From: Bacteroidales bacterium
GTDB taxonomy: Bacteria; Bacteroidota; Bacteroidia; Bacteroidales; Paludibacteraceae
Direction of reading: 5' to 3'
Assembly: GCA_022784645.1 (NCBI GenBank)
Contig: JALFZG010000088.1
Span: 1 to 41,831 of the forward strand
Length of the DNA: 41,831 bases
In this document: piece by piece, positions 34,436 through 41,830 of the stretch
Position numbering within the stretch: the stretch's first letter is position 1
How the letters are laid out: each line of letters opens with the position of its first letter
Notes under the pieces: model-generated
Seen by the model: the letters and a program-made list of their open reading frames with translations, nothing else
Database searches by the model: none
What the model was told of the DNA's origin: nothing
Translations under genes and position numbers: made by a program

Positions 34436-35443
34436 ATGAAAAAAGTACTTTCGCTTTTGCTTTGTTTTTCGGCTGCTTCGGTCATGGCGCAGTCGCTCAA
34501 TAAGGATTATTTGGCCTATATAGAGGCTTATAAGCAAGTGGCTGTGAATCAAGAGATTACGCATCGTATTCCCGCTTGCATTACTTTGGCTCAAGGACTC
34601 TTGGAGTCGGGTGCAGGAAAGTCTTCTCTTGCTAAGGAAGCCAACAACCACTTCGGGATAAAGTGTCATTCGGATTGGAAAGGCGGCACTTTCCATAAGG
34701 ATGATGATAAGGTCAACGAATGTTTCCGCTCTTACGCATCCGCAGAAGAGTCGTATGAAGACCATTCGCTGTTTCTCCTTCGTCCGCGTTATCAGAAGCT
34801 CTTCGAACTTGACATCCGCGATTACAAAGGTTGGGCTCGCGGTTTGCGCGAATGCGGTTATGCTACCGACCCCGGCTATGCGCCCAAACTGATTAAGATA
34901 ATCGAAGATTATGATTTGATGGCAGTAGCCGATGCTGTGCGTTTTTCTAAAGAATCCAAAAAGGTAGAGAAGGAAGTGGCTGCCGCTCAAGCTGCTGACA
35001 CTAAAGTTACTTCTGGTACTGCTAAAACGAAGAATAAGAAAGCCGCTGATAAGTCCAAGAATCGTAAGCAGAAAACGTCCAAGAAAGACAAGGCTAAGCA
35101 AACGGTAAATAAAGCTTTCAACAATGCTTCTCAAGAGCCGGAGGAGCAGGTGGATCAGTCGTTTAAAGACCGCAAGATTAACCCCTCTCAGGTGGCTTCT
35201 GTAGATATGTATGTGGGGCATAAAATATATAAACAAGGTATTCGCAAATACGTGATTGCCGCACCTGGTGACACATACCGCGGCATAGCTGCAGAGTTTA
35301 ATATTGAGCTCAGCCGCATCTTGCGCTACAATGGTGCTTCGGATAATGCGCAACCTGCTGCAGAACAGCGCGTATATATCAACCTCCCTGCACCTAAAAA
35401 CAATCCTGCATCAAAGAAATCCGCTGTGTCTAAGAAAAAGTGA
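34436..35443 (+). CDS. glucosaminidase-domain protein with C-terminal LysM
   Basis: 335 aa. Signal peptide (1-18, ending VMAQ), FlgJ-type glucosaminidase domain (about 24-165) with catalytic Glu57 in AQGLLESGAG and the conserved NNHFGIKC, a Lys/Ala-rich linker (about 180-260), then a LysM peptidoglycan-binding domain (about 275-325, with YVIAAPGDTYRGIAAEFNI). It is predicted to hydrolyse N-acetylglucosaminyl bonds of peptidoglycan in the periplasm. A longer in-frame ORF begins at 34322, but its first codons precede the promoter, so 34436 is chosen. Its stop overlaps the GTG start of the next gene. Confidence 0.9.
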   Translation: MKKVLSLLLCFSAASVMAQSLNKDYLAYIEAYKQVAVNQEITHRIPACITLAQGLLESGAGKSSLAKEANNHFGIKCHSDWKGGTFHKDDDKVNECFRSYASAEESYEDHSLFLLRPRYQKLFELDIRDYKGWARGLRECGYATDPGYAPKLIKIIEDYDLMAVADAVRFSKESKKVEKEVAAAQAADTKVTSGTAKTKNKKAADKSKNRKQKTSKKDKAKQTVNKAFNNASQEPEEQVDQSFKDRKINPSQVASVDMYVGHKIYKQGIRKYVIAAPGDTYRGIAAEFNIELSRILRYNGASDNAQPAAEQRVYINLPAPKNNPASKKSAVSKKK

Positions 35444-35736
35444 ATCCTACTTCGTCTGTAGCCATATCCGACTTGCTGCTCGATTTCCTCAGAGAGAACC
35501 ACTTGGAGCAGCCGTATTTTGAAGGCCGCATCATCGATGCCTGGCCCGAGGTTTTGGGCCCTATGGTGGCCCGATATACAGGCGAAATGAATATCCGTGA
35601 TGGCGTATTGTTTGTGCATATTCAATCGGCTCCATTGCGGCAGGAACTCTTCAATTGCAGGCATCAAATTATCGCCAAACTCAACAATGCTATCGGGGCA
35701 ACCAACGTGCTCCGAGATATCCGTTTGTTGGGATAA
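35440..35736 (+). CDS. DUF721 (DciA-like) protein
   Basis: 98 aa, starting at GTG 35440, which overlaps the TGA of the glucosaminidase gene. DUF721 proteins are short; the KH-like core is visible as AWPEVLGPMVARYT and VLFVHIQSAPLRQELFNCR, then IIAKLNNAIG. In other bacteria DciA, from this family, loads or stimulates the replicative helicase DnaB; whether the Bacteroidota member does the same is inferred. Position between a cell-wall enzyme and mutS2 is compatible with a housekeeping role. Confidence 0.82.
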   Translation: MNPTSSVAISDLLLDFLRENHLEQPYFEGRIIDAWPEVLGPMVARYTGEMNIRDGVLFVHIQSAPLRQELFNCRHQIIAKLNNAIGATNVLRDIRLLG

Positions 35737-35775
35737 AGGTGTAAATAAAACTCCAACTTAAATCATTGATTGACA

Positions 35776-38355
35776 GTGCTTTATCCAGCAAATATTGAAT
35801 CAAAAACAGACTTTACGTTTATCCGCCAGCAACTTCGGCAATATTGCTCGTTCAGTATTGCGCGTGAGCTGGTGGATGAGATGACTTTCCTCACCGATCC
35901 GGAGGCTATTGCGCTTCTCCTTGCTCGTGCGCGGGAGATGCTCGACCTGCTGGCCGATGCATCGTTCAGCTATCCCCAATGCGAGATGCACGATATGCGC
36001 GACTCGCTCTCCCGCATTCGTATCGAGGGTCTTTTCCTCGATGAGGAGGAACTCTCCCGCTTGCGTCATGCGCTCGATGCGGTGGTACAATACCTCGATT
36101 TCTTCCATTCGCTTCCCGCTTTGCGTTTCCCCCTTCTCGCAGATTGGGCACCCATGCCGCCAGACGAAATGGAGGAAGTGCCCAATACGGCTTCGGTCTT
36201 TAGAGAAGTACTTCGTGACATTGACCGGATTCTCGATAAGTATGGTCAGTTGCGCGATAATGCCTCGCCCGAACTCGCCCGTATCAGGCGTGAACTGAGG
36301 CTTTCGCAAGGCTCTGTCAATCGAGCCCTACAGCAGATTCTGCGTCAGGCGCAAGCCGATGGCATCATCGACCGCGATGCGGCACCCACCCTCCGAGAGG
36401 GACGTTTGGTTATCCCTGTACCGCCTGCTTACAAAAGAAAAATAGGCGGTATCGTACACGATGAATCGGCTACCGGAAAGACGGTATATGTGGAACCCCA
36501 GCAGGTGGTGGAAGCCAACAACCGCATCCGCGAATTAGAGGGAGATGAGAAACGCGAACGAACGCGTATCCTGCAAGCATTTGCCGCTTCCCTTCGTCCA
36601 CATGCGCCCGTCATCCGCTGTTCGCAACATTACCTTGCTGAAATTGATTTTCTCCATGCCAAAGCCCTTTTGGCGCGTTCGCTTAAGGCCCTCTCGCCGC
36701 AGATAGTGCCTTATCCGTTTGTCGATTTGCGCGAAGCGCGTCACCCCGTTCTTTACCTCAGTTTCCTGAAGCAAAACCGCACACTTGTGCCCCTCACCCT
36801 CCACCTGCAGAACGCTACTGAGAAGGGGAGGGTAGGGGCTACTATACTCGTAATCAGTGGTCCCAATGCGGGTGGTAAATCCGTTTGCCTCAAGACTGTT
36901 GCACTCCTCCAATACATGCTTCAATGCGGATTGCCTGTACCTGTGAGGGAGGATTCGGTGATGGGAATATTTGACGATATCTTAATAGACATAGGCGATG
37001 AGCAGTCGATTGAAGACGACCTCTCTACCTATTCGTCGCATCTTAAGAACATGAAGCAGTTTGTGAAGACGGCTTCCGATCGTTCGCTCTTCCTCATCGA
37101 TGAGTTTGGTGGTGGTACTGAACCCCTGCTGGGTGGTGCCATTGCCGAAGCGATTCTGGAGCAGCTCAACAATGCAGGAGCATTCGGCATCATCACTACC
37201 CATTACACCAATCTCAAGCATTTTGCGGACTCCCATCCGGGCGTCATCAATGGCGCGATGCTCTACGATAGAGGGGCGCTTCGTCCGCTTTTCCAACTCT
37301 CAGTTGGGCAACCCGGCAGCTCGTTTGCGCTCGAGATTGCACGGCAGATTGGTCTCCCCGAGGATATTATCGAAGGGGCAAAACAACGCATCGGCGAAGA
37401 TACGATTCTCTACGACCGCTCGCTGCAGGATATCCAGCGCGACAAGCGTTATTGGGCAGAAAAACGCAAGAAAGTGCATGATCAGGAGAAACGCCTTCAA
37501 GAACTCACCGAGCACTACGAATCGGAGATGTCCACTATCCGTCAGCAGCGTCGTGAGATGCTTCAGAAAGCCAAAGAAGAGGCCGCTGATATCCTCCGTA
37601 AATCGAATGCGGAGGTAGAGCGAACTATCCGTATCATTCAAGAATCGAAGGCAGAGAAAGAAGCCACCAGAGCTGCTCGCGGCCGCATGCAAACCCTTCG
37701 TCAGTCCCTCGAATCCGACTCTACCTCACCCAGCACGCCCTCTAAACATAAAGCAGACAAGGGTGGTCATTCTTCTTCCCTTAAAAAAAGCGAGCCCGAA
37801 AGGAGTAAAGAACGCGTGAAGCACCCCGAATCTGCGTCTCCCCAAAAAGAAGAGAATCCGCTGTCGGTGGGGGCTTTTGTGCGTATCGTTGGGCAGCAGG
37901 CTATTGGAGAGATCATCGCTCTCTCTGGCAAACAAGCTACTGTAGCTTTCGGATTGATGAAGAGTCAGGTAGCACTCAGTCGATTGGAGTATGTGTCTCG
38001 TTCGCAAGCTAAGAAAGGGCTCTCTTCCTTCACAACGCAAACTCCGAGACCCGCATTTTCCAATGCTGTGGCCAATTCCATAGCCGATTCGCTCCGCAAG
38101 AAGAAATTGGCTTTTTCTGATGAACTTGATATTCGCGGATTCCGAGCAGATGATGCGCTCCAAGAGGTGATGAACTACGTAGATGATGCTATCATGGTAG
38201 GTGCTTCCCAAGTGCGCATCCTCCATGGTACTGGCACCGGAGCCCTCAAGCAGATCGTGCGAGATTACTTGAGAATGCAATCCCGAGTTGCCTCTTTCCA
38301 TGACGGCGACCCTGATCGTGGTGGCCCCGGCATCACCATTGTGGAGTTCGAATAA
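35776..38355 (+). CDS. mutS2: endonuclease MutS2
   Basis: 859 aa starting at GTG 35776 (MLYPANIESKTDF), which fits the family's usual MxYPxNFExK start better than a TTG two codons earlier. The ATPase core has the P-loop GPNAGGKS (362-369), DIGDEQSIEDDLSTYSSH, Walker B LFLIDEFGGGTE (D442, E443) and the TTHYTNLK motif. A coiled-coil/charged linker (about 520-690) follows, then the Smr nuclease domain with LDIRG (784-788) and HGTGTGALK (817-825). MutS2 suppresses recombination or rescues collided ribosomes in different bacteria; which applies here is open. All catalytic motifs are present. Confidence 0.93.
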   Translation: MLYPANIESKTDFTFIRQQLRQYCSFSIARELVDEMTFLTDPEAIALLLARAREMLDLLADASFSYPQCEMHDMRDSLSRIRIEGLFLDEEELSRLRHALDAVVQYLDFFHSLPALRFPLLADWAPMPPDEMEEVPNTASVFREVLRDIDRILDKYGQLRDNASPELARIRRELRLSQGSVNRALQQILRQAQADGIIDRDAAPTLREGRLVIPVPPAYKRKIGGIVHDESATGKTVYVEPQQVVEANNRIRELEGDEKRERTRILQAFAASLRPHAPVIRCSQHYLAEIDFLHAKALLARSLKALSPQIVPYPFVDLREARHPVLYLSFLKQNRTLVPLTLHLQNATEKGRVGATILVISGPNAGGKSVCLKTVALLQYMLQCGLPVPVREDSVMGIFDDILIDIGDEQSIEDDLSTYSSHLKNMKQFVKTASDRSLFLIDEFGGGTEPLLGGAIAEAILEQLNNAGAFGIITTHYTNLKHFADSHPGVINGAMLYDRGALRPLFQLSVGQPGSSFALEIARQIGLPEDIIEGAKQRIGEDTILYDRSLQDIQRDKRYWAEKRKKVHDQEKRLQELTEHYESEMSTIRQQRREMLQKAKEEAADILRKSNAEVERTIRIIQESKAEKEATRAARGRMQTLRQSLESDSTSPSTPSKHKADKGGHSSSLKKSEPERSKERVKHPESASPQKEENPLSVGAFVRIVGQQAIGEIIALSGKQATVAFGLMKSQVALSRLEYVSRSQAKKGLSSFTTQTPRPAFSNAVANSIADSLRKKKLAFSDELDIRGFRADDALQEVMNYVDDAIMVGASQVRILHGTGTGALKQIVRDYLRMQSRVASFHDGDPDRGGPGITIVEFE

Positions 38356-38407
38356 TAAATATATTGGTGTAATTGCTGTAAGTGGCCGATTCTTATATCA
38401 TTTTTGT

Positions 38408-39085
38408 ATGCAGATACTCTACGAAGATAATCATATTATAGCCGTCAGCAAAACCTGTAGAGAGATTGTGCAGGCTGATAAAACGGGCGATACGCCTCTG
38501 CTGGATATGGTGAAAGCTTATATCAAGCAGAAGTACAACAAGCCGGGAGAGGTGTTTCTCGGTTTGCCTCATCGCTTGGACAGGCCCACTTCGGGGGTGG
38601 TGCTTTTTGCCCGTACTTCGAAGGCTTTAGTGCGACTCAATGCTATGTTTCAAACCCACGAGAGCATCCATAAGACCTATTGGGCGATTGTCGCCAATTC
38701 CCCTCGTGAACCCGAAGGCTATCTTGAGCATTGGCTGCTTCGTAAGGAAAAAGAAAACAAATCCTATGTCGTTCGGGAGGGGACCAAAGATGCCAAATTG
38801 GCTAAACTCTGTTACCGCACCCTTGCCCAATCCGATCGCTATACTTTGCTTGAGATTACTCTTCTCACCGGACGTCATCATCAGATTCGATGCCAGTTGG
38901 CCGCTATTGGTTCGCCTATTCGTGGTGACCTCAAATATGGTGCTCCCCGTTCGAATCCCGATGGGGGCATCTCGCTCCATGCTCGCGAGATTGCATTTGT
39001 CCATCCTGTTTCCAAATTGCCCATATCCATCACCGCTCCCGTGCCCGATGACAATCTATGGCGCGCGCTCACGCAAAATCTTTAA
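38408..39085 (+). CDS. RluA-family pseudouridine synthase
   Basis: 225 aa from the ATG at 38408 (MQILYEDNHIIAVSK), the normal start for short family members without an S4 domain. An in-frame extension to 38288 lies inside mutS2 and is rejected. Catalytic Asp58 in HRLDRPTSG is present, as are the later LLTGRHHQIR and PIRGDLKYG motifs. It isomerises uridine to pseudouridine in rRNA or tRNA; the exact site (RluA- or TruC-like) cannot be read from sequence. It lies 52 bases after mutS2 and may be transcribed with it. Confidence 0.92.
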   Translation: MQILYEDNHIIAVSKTCREIVQADKTGDTPLLDMVKAYIKQKYNKPGEVFLGLPHRLDRPTSGVVLFARTSKALVRLNAMFQTHESIHKTYWAIVANSPREPEGYLEHWLLRKEKENKSYVVREGTKDAKLAKLCYRTLAQSDRYTLLEITLLTGRHHQIRCQLAAIGSPIRGDLKYGAPRSNPDGGISLHAREIAFVHPVSKLPISITAPVPDDNLWRALTQNL

Positions 39086-39207
39086 GGAAAACGAATAAAG
39101 CCCTTATATGTAGGTTTGGATAATGGGCATTGCCAGCTATTGATTTTCAGTAAAAAGGGATTTCAAAAGGCGAAAATCGCATTTTTTTTGCTTTTTTTGC
39201 GTTTTTA

Positions 39208-39239
39208 TTTGGTCATATCAAAAAAAAGTAGTACTTTTG
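39208..39239 (+). promoter_or_regulatory. promoter of tRNA-Ser
   Basis: TTTG (39208-39211), 20 bases, TACTTTTG (39232-39239); the tRNA starts about 95 bases downstream, so a 5' leader must be removed. Confidence 0.68.
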
Positions 39240-39334
39240 CACTCGCTTTCGGTTAAGGAAGTGCAGTTTGGTCAATCAAACACAACTTTTTCGCCCGTTG
39301 TTCCGCTGTTGCTGAATGTGTAAAGGGTGATGAA

Positions 39335-39421
39335 GGTGAGATGGGTGAGTGGCTGAAACCACCAGTTTGCTAAACTGACGTACGGGTTTCCGTACCGGGG
39401 GTTCGAATCCCCCTCTCACCG
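39335..39421 (+). tRNA. tRNA-Ser (anticodon GCT)
   Basis: Class II tRNA, 87 bases. Acceptor GGTGAGA/TCTCACC, anticodon loop TTGCTAA (GCT, reading AGC/AGU), long variable arm GTACGG...CCGTAC, T stem GGGGG/CCCCC with TTCGAAT, discriminator G at 39421. CCA is not encoded. Confidence 0.95.
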
Positions 39422-39447
39422 CAAGCGGTGAAGAGCCGTTTGAAGAG

Positions 39448-39481
39448 ATAGAGATTGCCGTAATGCAGTCTCTATTTTTTT
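39448..39481 (+). terminator. terminator of tRNA-Ser
   Basis: ATAGAGATTGC pairs with GCAGTCTCTAT (one G-U) around CGTAAT and is followed by at least seven T. Confidence 0.88.
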
Positions 39482-39642
39482 TGTGTGCATAGTGCCGAGT
39501 CCGTGCTTGCACGAGCGAGTGCACTATGTGCGCAAGAAAATAAGGCAGCACTTCGTGCCGCCGCCTATCTCTTCAATGTGCTCTGAATAAGCTTGTGCAG
39601 GTAACCCGCGGAGCGTTTGGGGATAACAAAGCAAAGCGACGT
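39482..39642. other. hairpin-bearing intergenic remnant
   Basis: No gene. A long stem (CATAGTGC with GCACTATG, inner CGTGC with GCACG, about 39488-39530) and a GGCAGCAC-TTC-GTGCCGCC-type hairpin (about 39543-39560) are visible, similar in style to arrays A and B. Confidence 0.5.
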
Positions 39643-39663
39643 AATCCCCCCCCCTCACCGCAA
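39643..39663 (+). repeat. tRNA-Ser 3'-end relic 1
   Basis: AATCCCCC, four extra C, then TCACCGCAA repeats the last bases of tRNA-Ser with its flanking AA (39407-39423) in the same orientation. A terminator follows immediately. This looks like an attachment-site duplication left by an integrative element. Confidence 0.5.
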
Positions 39664-39695
39664 AACGCTGTAACTCAACAAGTTACGGCGTTTTT
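39662..39695 (+). terminator. terminator after relic 1
   Basis: AAAACGCTGTAACT (39662-39675) pairs with AGTTACGGCGTTTT (39681-39694, one wobble) around CAACA; T-rich sequence follows. Confidence 0.8.
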
Positions 39696-39912
39696 GTTTT
39701 ATACAAGTGCAAAATCGAAACAAAATCGAAACAAATTTTCGTTTGTTAGTCCGTATCCCTCGGGGATTTTATTGTCCTAATTTACATCATAATAACGCGC
39801 CGAATCAAGTTTCTCCGGAGTGGAGAAATAGCATTAGCGCGCCTCGTCCGTGATGTTATGATATACAAAATCAACGGAATGACCGTTTTTTTGTAATTTT
39901 TGCTTTGTAAAA
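39696..39912. other. intergenic region with nested palindromes
   Basis: No gene. TTTCTCC-GGAGT-GGAGAAA (39810-39828) is flanked by GCGC-containing arms and by ATCATAAT...GATGTTATGAT-like sequence, forming a larger imperfect palindrome between about 39784 and 39862. Confidence 0.45.
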
Positions 39913-39944
39913 TTTGCATATATCAAAAAATTGTACTAATTTTG
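39913..39944 (+). promoter_or_regulatory. promoter of the SHOCT-like gene
   Basis: TTTG (39913-39916), 20 bases, TAATTTTG (39937-39944), 35 bases before the ATG. Confidence 0.7.
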
Positions 39945-39979
39945 CACGGTGAAAAAAAATTAATTCAATATACATTGTT

Positions 39980-40540
39980 ATGAAAAAATGTTTATTTTTC
40001 ATGTGTGCGTTGTTATCTACAATGCTCGCCTTTTCTCAAACTACTGTAACGTTTGAGCAAATTAAATCTTCTACTGATCCTAAACATGATTTTAACAAAG
40101 AGTATGATGCTTATGTTGCATCAGATGGTCACACTTATGCTGTGGGTGACGAGTTTACTTTGGGCGTTCCTTCGTCTAATAAGTCTTTCGCTTATATGAC
40201 TTCAGAATTGGCAATGGCTTCCGCTATTTTAGGTGGTGGTCCGGTTGCATATGTTGGAGCTCAATGGGGTGGTTACAAAGTCCAAATTAGAAAAATTAAG
40301 GTTGAACGCAATAAGAACCGCGGTGCGATGGTGTCTATGCGTTGCTATCTTGCCGGTCTTGGCGGTATTCTTATTCAGTTTGAAAATGCTTTGAATTCCG
40401 GTGAGATTGTTGGCTTGGGTATGTCGAGTGATAAGGCTCTTGAAGAACTTAAGAAGGCCAAAGATATGCTTGACCTTGAATTGATAACTCAAGAAGAATA
40501 TGATGCTAAGAAAGAAGAACTGAAGCAATATATTAAATAA
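39980..40540 (+). CDS. secreted protein with C-terminal SHOCT-like motif
   Basis: 186 aa. An N-terminal signal peptide (about 1-19, ending AFSQ) is followed by a domain I do not recognise (about 25-140). The C-terminal 35 residues (ALEELKKAKDMLDLELITQE, then EYDAKKEEL) match the SHOCT short C-terminal oligomerisation motif, with the L-x-x-x-x-I-T-x-E-E-Y/F-x-x-K-K pattern intact. The gene is AT-rich with A/T-ending codons compared with the operons to its left. It lies between two tRNA-Ser 3' relics, consistent with cargo of an integrated element. It has its own promoter. Function unknown. Confidence 0.8.
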   Translation: MKKCLFFMCALLSTMLAFSQTTVTFEQIKSSTDPKHDFNKEYDAYVASDGHTYAVGDEFTLGVPSSNKSFAYMTSELAMASAILGGGPVAYVGAQWGGYKVQIRKIKVERNKNRGAMVSMRCYLAGLGGILIQFENALNSGEIVGLGMSSDKALEELKKAKDMLDLELITQEEYDAKKEELKQYIK

Positions 40541-40563
40541 TCCCCGTCTTTTCCCGAATTCTA

Positions 40564-40610
40564 AATTGTCCGTACCTTTGCAGCATAATACTGCAAACGT
40601 ATGGACAATT
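40564..40610. promoter_or_regulatory. 47-bp palindrome with promoter elements on both strands
   Basis: Arms 40564-40583 and 40591-40610 match at 18 of 20 positions around loop CATAATA. The plus arm holds TACCTTTG (40573-40580) and the minus arm TACGTTTG (40601-40594), so each arm carries a -7-like element facing the other. No good -33 element is seen at the usual spacing for either. Confidence 0.6.
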
Positions 40611-40786
40611 TTTATTTTACCCCTACATTAGAAGACTTCCCCTTAATCAATACCAAACTCATCATTCATTGTCCGATTTTAGTATACAAATACTGTCCTA
40701 ATTTTATTTTTAGAAAAAATCTGCCACTTTTTCCGAATGGCATGATTCTTGCTCTTAATTTAGTACAACCTCGTATAAATGTTTGA
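40601..40786 (+). CDS. possible small ORF
   Basis: 61 aa starting with an ATG inside the palindrome at 40564-40610 (MDNFYFTPTLEDFPL). It follows the -7-like element by 20 bases. Rich in Ile, Phe, Pro and Asn; no signal peptide or motif is recognised. It may be a remnant of a longer gene or chance; support is only position. Confidence 0.25.
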   Translation: MDNFYFTPTLEDFPLINTKLIIHCPILVYKYCPNFIFRKNLPLFPNGMILALNLVQPRINV

Positions 40787-40939
40787 TTATCAGGGTGATA
40801 TATTAAGCAAATGAGTAATATATTTTCCGAAAATCGCAACAAAATAGGTAAATAATTGTATAATTGATAACCAATAGTTATGTGTTAAGTGCTTGATAAT
40901 GAATAAGATAACGTTTTGATTTTCCTATTATCTTTCAGT
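40787..40939. other. AT-rich gap, nothing assigned
   Basis: No convincing gene. It contains TTGATAACCAATAGTTATG-like sequence (near 40865) similar to a phrase near position 100-115 of the window, a short match of uncertain meaning. Confidence 0.4.
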
Positions 40940-40982
40940 CCGGGGGGTCGAATAGCTCTTTAGAGCACCCCTCTCACCGCAA
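40940..40982 (+). repeat. tRNA-Ser 3'-end relic 2, interrupted by a hairpin
   Basis: CCGGGGGGTCGAAT (40940-40953) matches the T-arm 5' half of tRNA-Ser with one change, and CCCCTCTCACCGCAA (40968-40982) matches its 3' end exactly. Between them lies a 14-base piece with hairpin GCTC-TTTA-GAGC (40955-40966), the same loop as the array A modules. Confidence 0.6.
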
Positions 40983-41010
40983 AAAAGGCTCTCCTCGGAG
41001 GGCCTTTTTT
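40981..41010 (+). terminator. terminator after relic 2
   Basis: AAAAAAGGCTCTCC pairs with GGAGGGCCTTTTTT (one G-U) around TC; strong intrinsic terminator directly after the relic. Confidence 0.85.
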
Positions 41011-41100
41011 GTTGTGATGAGGGTAGGATGAAATTAGTAACTTTGCACCGTCAGTTTTTCGTAAAGTAAAACCGACAGGTTGAAAAGAAGAAAATTTGAA

Positions 41101-41175
41101 TAATCCGTTATTATCCAGCTTTATCCGGTATTATCCGTCATTATCTGTTACTATCCGGCATTATCCGTCATTAAG
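41101..41175. repeat. 10-bp tandem repeat
   Basis: About seven and a half copies of a 10-mer close to TTATCCGTCA, with exact 10-base spacing throughout and a few substitutions (for example TTATCCAGCT, CTATCCGGCA). Confidence 0.88.
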
Positions 41176-41280
41176 TGGTAATCGGTATTCAAAAAAGCAG
41201 TACCTTTGTACCCGAAATCGAGCAGGAACGCTCACGGATAAGCAGAACGTACAAGCTGTTTGTCACGGGCCCAGACACAG

Positions 41281-41491
41281 TTTCTCCGTTCCACCTCCGT
41301 TCATTCTCCGTTCGATCTCCGTTCTACTCTCGCTCTACATTCGTTGTACATTTGTTCTACATTCGTTTTTTCTCCGTTCCACAACGGAAAACAAACGGAA
41401 AAAAAACGGAAAAAAACGGAGAGCAAACGAATCCGAAGCGAAGAAGAAGCGAATTAGCAGCGAATTAGCGGCGAATTAGCAGCAGAATGCG
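41281..41491. repeat. 11-bp phased repeat tract that flips strand midway
   Basis: Nine 11-mers ending CCGTTC or variants run from 41281 to 41379 (TTTCTCCGTTC, CACCTCCGTTC, ATTCTCCGTTC, and so on). Then about ten units with AACGGA or AGCGAA cores follow at 41383, 41394, 41405, 41415, 41426, 41437, 41448, 41459, 41470 and 41481, all 11 bases apart but one. The second half is the complement-sense of the first (TCCGTT against AACGGA). An ORF spans it, but 11 is not a multiple of 3, so the repeat is not a protein repeat. Confidence 0.85.
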
Positions 41492-41653
41492 GCAAAATGT
41501 TAAATGTTAAATATCGTATCTCAAATGATCGTTTACACTTTTACACCTCCTTAGAGAGGGTAAATTGATTAATAATGAATGATACCAATACCCCCTAGGG
41601 GGTCGCGCTTCTAAGGAAGCATTTGTATCAAGTGATCGTTGACATTTTGTACA
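41492..41653. other. intergenic region next to a probable transposase
   Basis: TCAAATGATCGTTTACA (41521-41537) and TCAAGTGATCGTTGACA (41628-41644) are a 17-base direct repeat with two mismatches, possibly element-end sequence. Between them lie a CCCCCTAGGGGG palindrome (about 41591-41602) and a GCTTC-GAAGC hairpin (about 41607-41620). Confidence 0.5.
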
Positions 41654-41830
41654 TTAATAAAGAGGCATTGCAAACTCAATACTTTGCATAACTTGGTTGT
41701 CTTGTGTAATTAAAAGCCTATGGCTATTTACCAGAAGAATAGCTTCTACATAAGTATGCATTAACTTAGGAAGTATATCAATCTCGGTGTTTAGCACAGT
41801 TATTTTTAAATCACTACGGACGAGCCGGAT
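41654..41830 (-). CDS. C-terminal fragment of a probable integrase-core transposase, cut by the window edge
   Basis: The minus strand has an open frame entering from the right edge and ending at TAA (41656-41654), giving 58 residues with ordinary protein composition (IRLVRSDLKITVLNTEIDIL, then KLMHTYVEAILLVN and a C-terminal beta-rich stretch). The RLVRS...L...YVEA pattern resembles the beta-barrel end of DDE integrase-core transposases as I remember them; I cannot check it here. Nearby direct repeats at 41521 and 41628 would fit element termini. The 5' part lies outside the window. Confidence 0.4.
   Translation of the reverse strand: MRLVRSDLKITVLNTEIDILPKLMHTYVEAILLVNSHRLLITQDNQVMQSIEFAMPLY

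Noticed and set aside
34397..35353. 318-aa open frame on the minus strand
   Set aside because: Antisense to the glucosaminidase/LysM gene, whose domains and promoter are clear.
41012..41045. Promoter with TAACTTTG at 41038-41045
   Set aside because: The -7 element is good, but the nearest TTG is 23 bases upstream rather than 20, and no gene follows; kept out of the feature list. A similar TACCTTTG at 41201-41208 also lacks a -33 partner.
41096..41479. 127-aa frame and two related frames through the phased repeats
   Set aside because: Repeat units of 10 and 11 bp shift frame each copy, so the peptide is low-complexity and not maintained as protein repeats.
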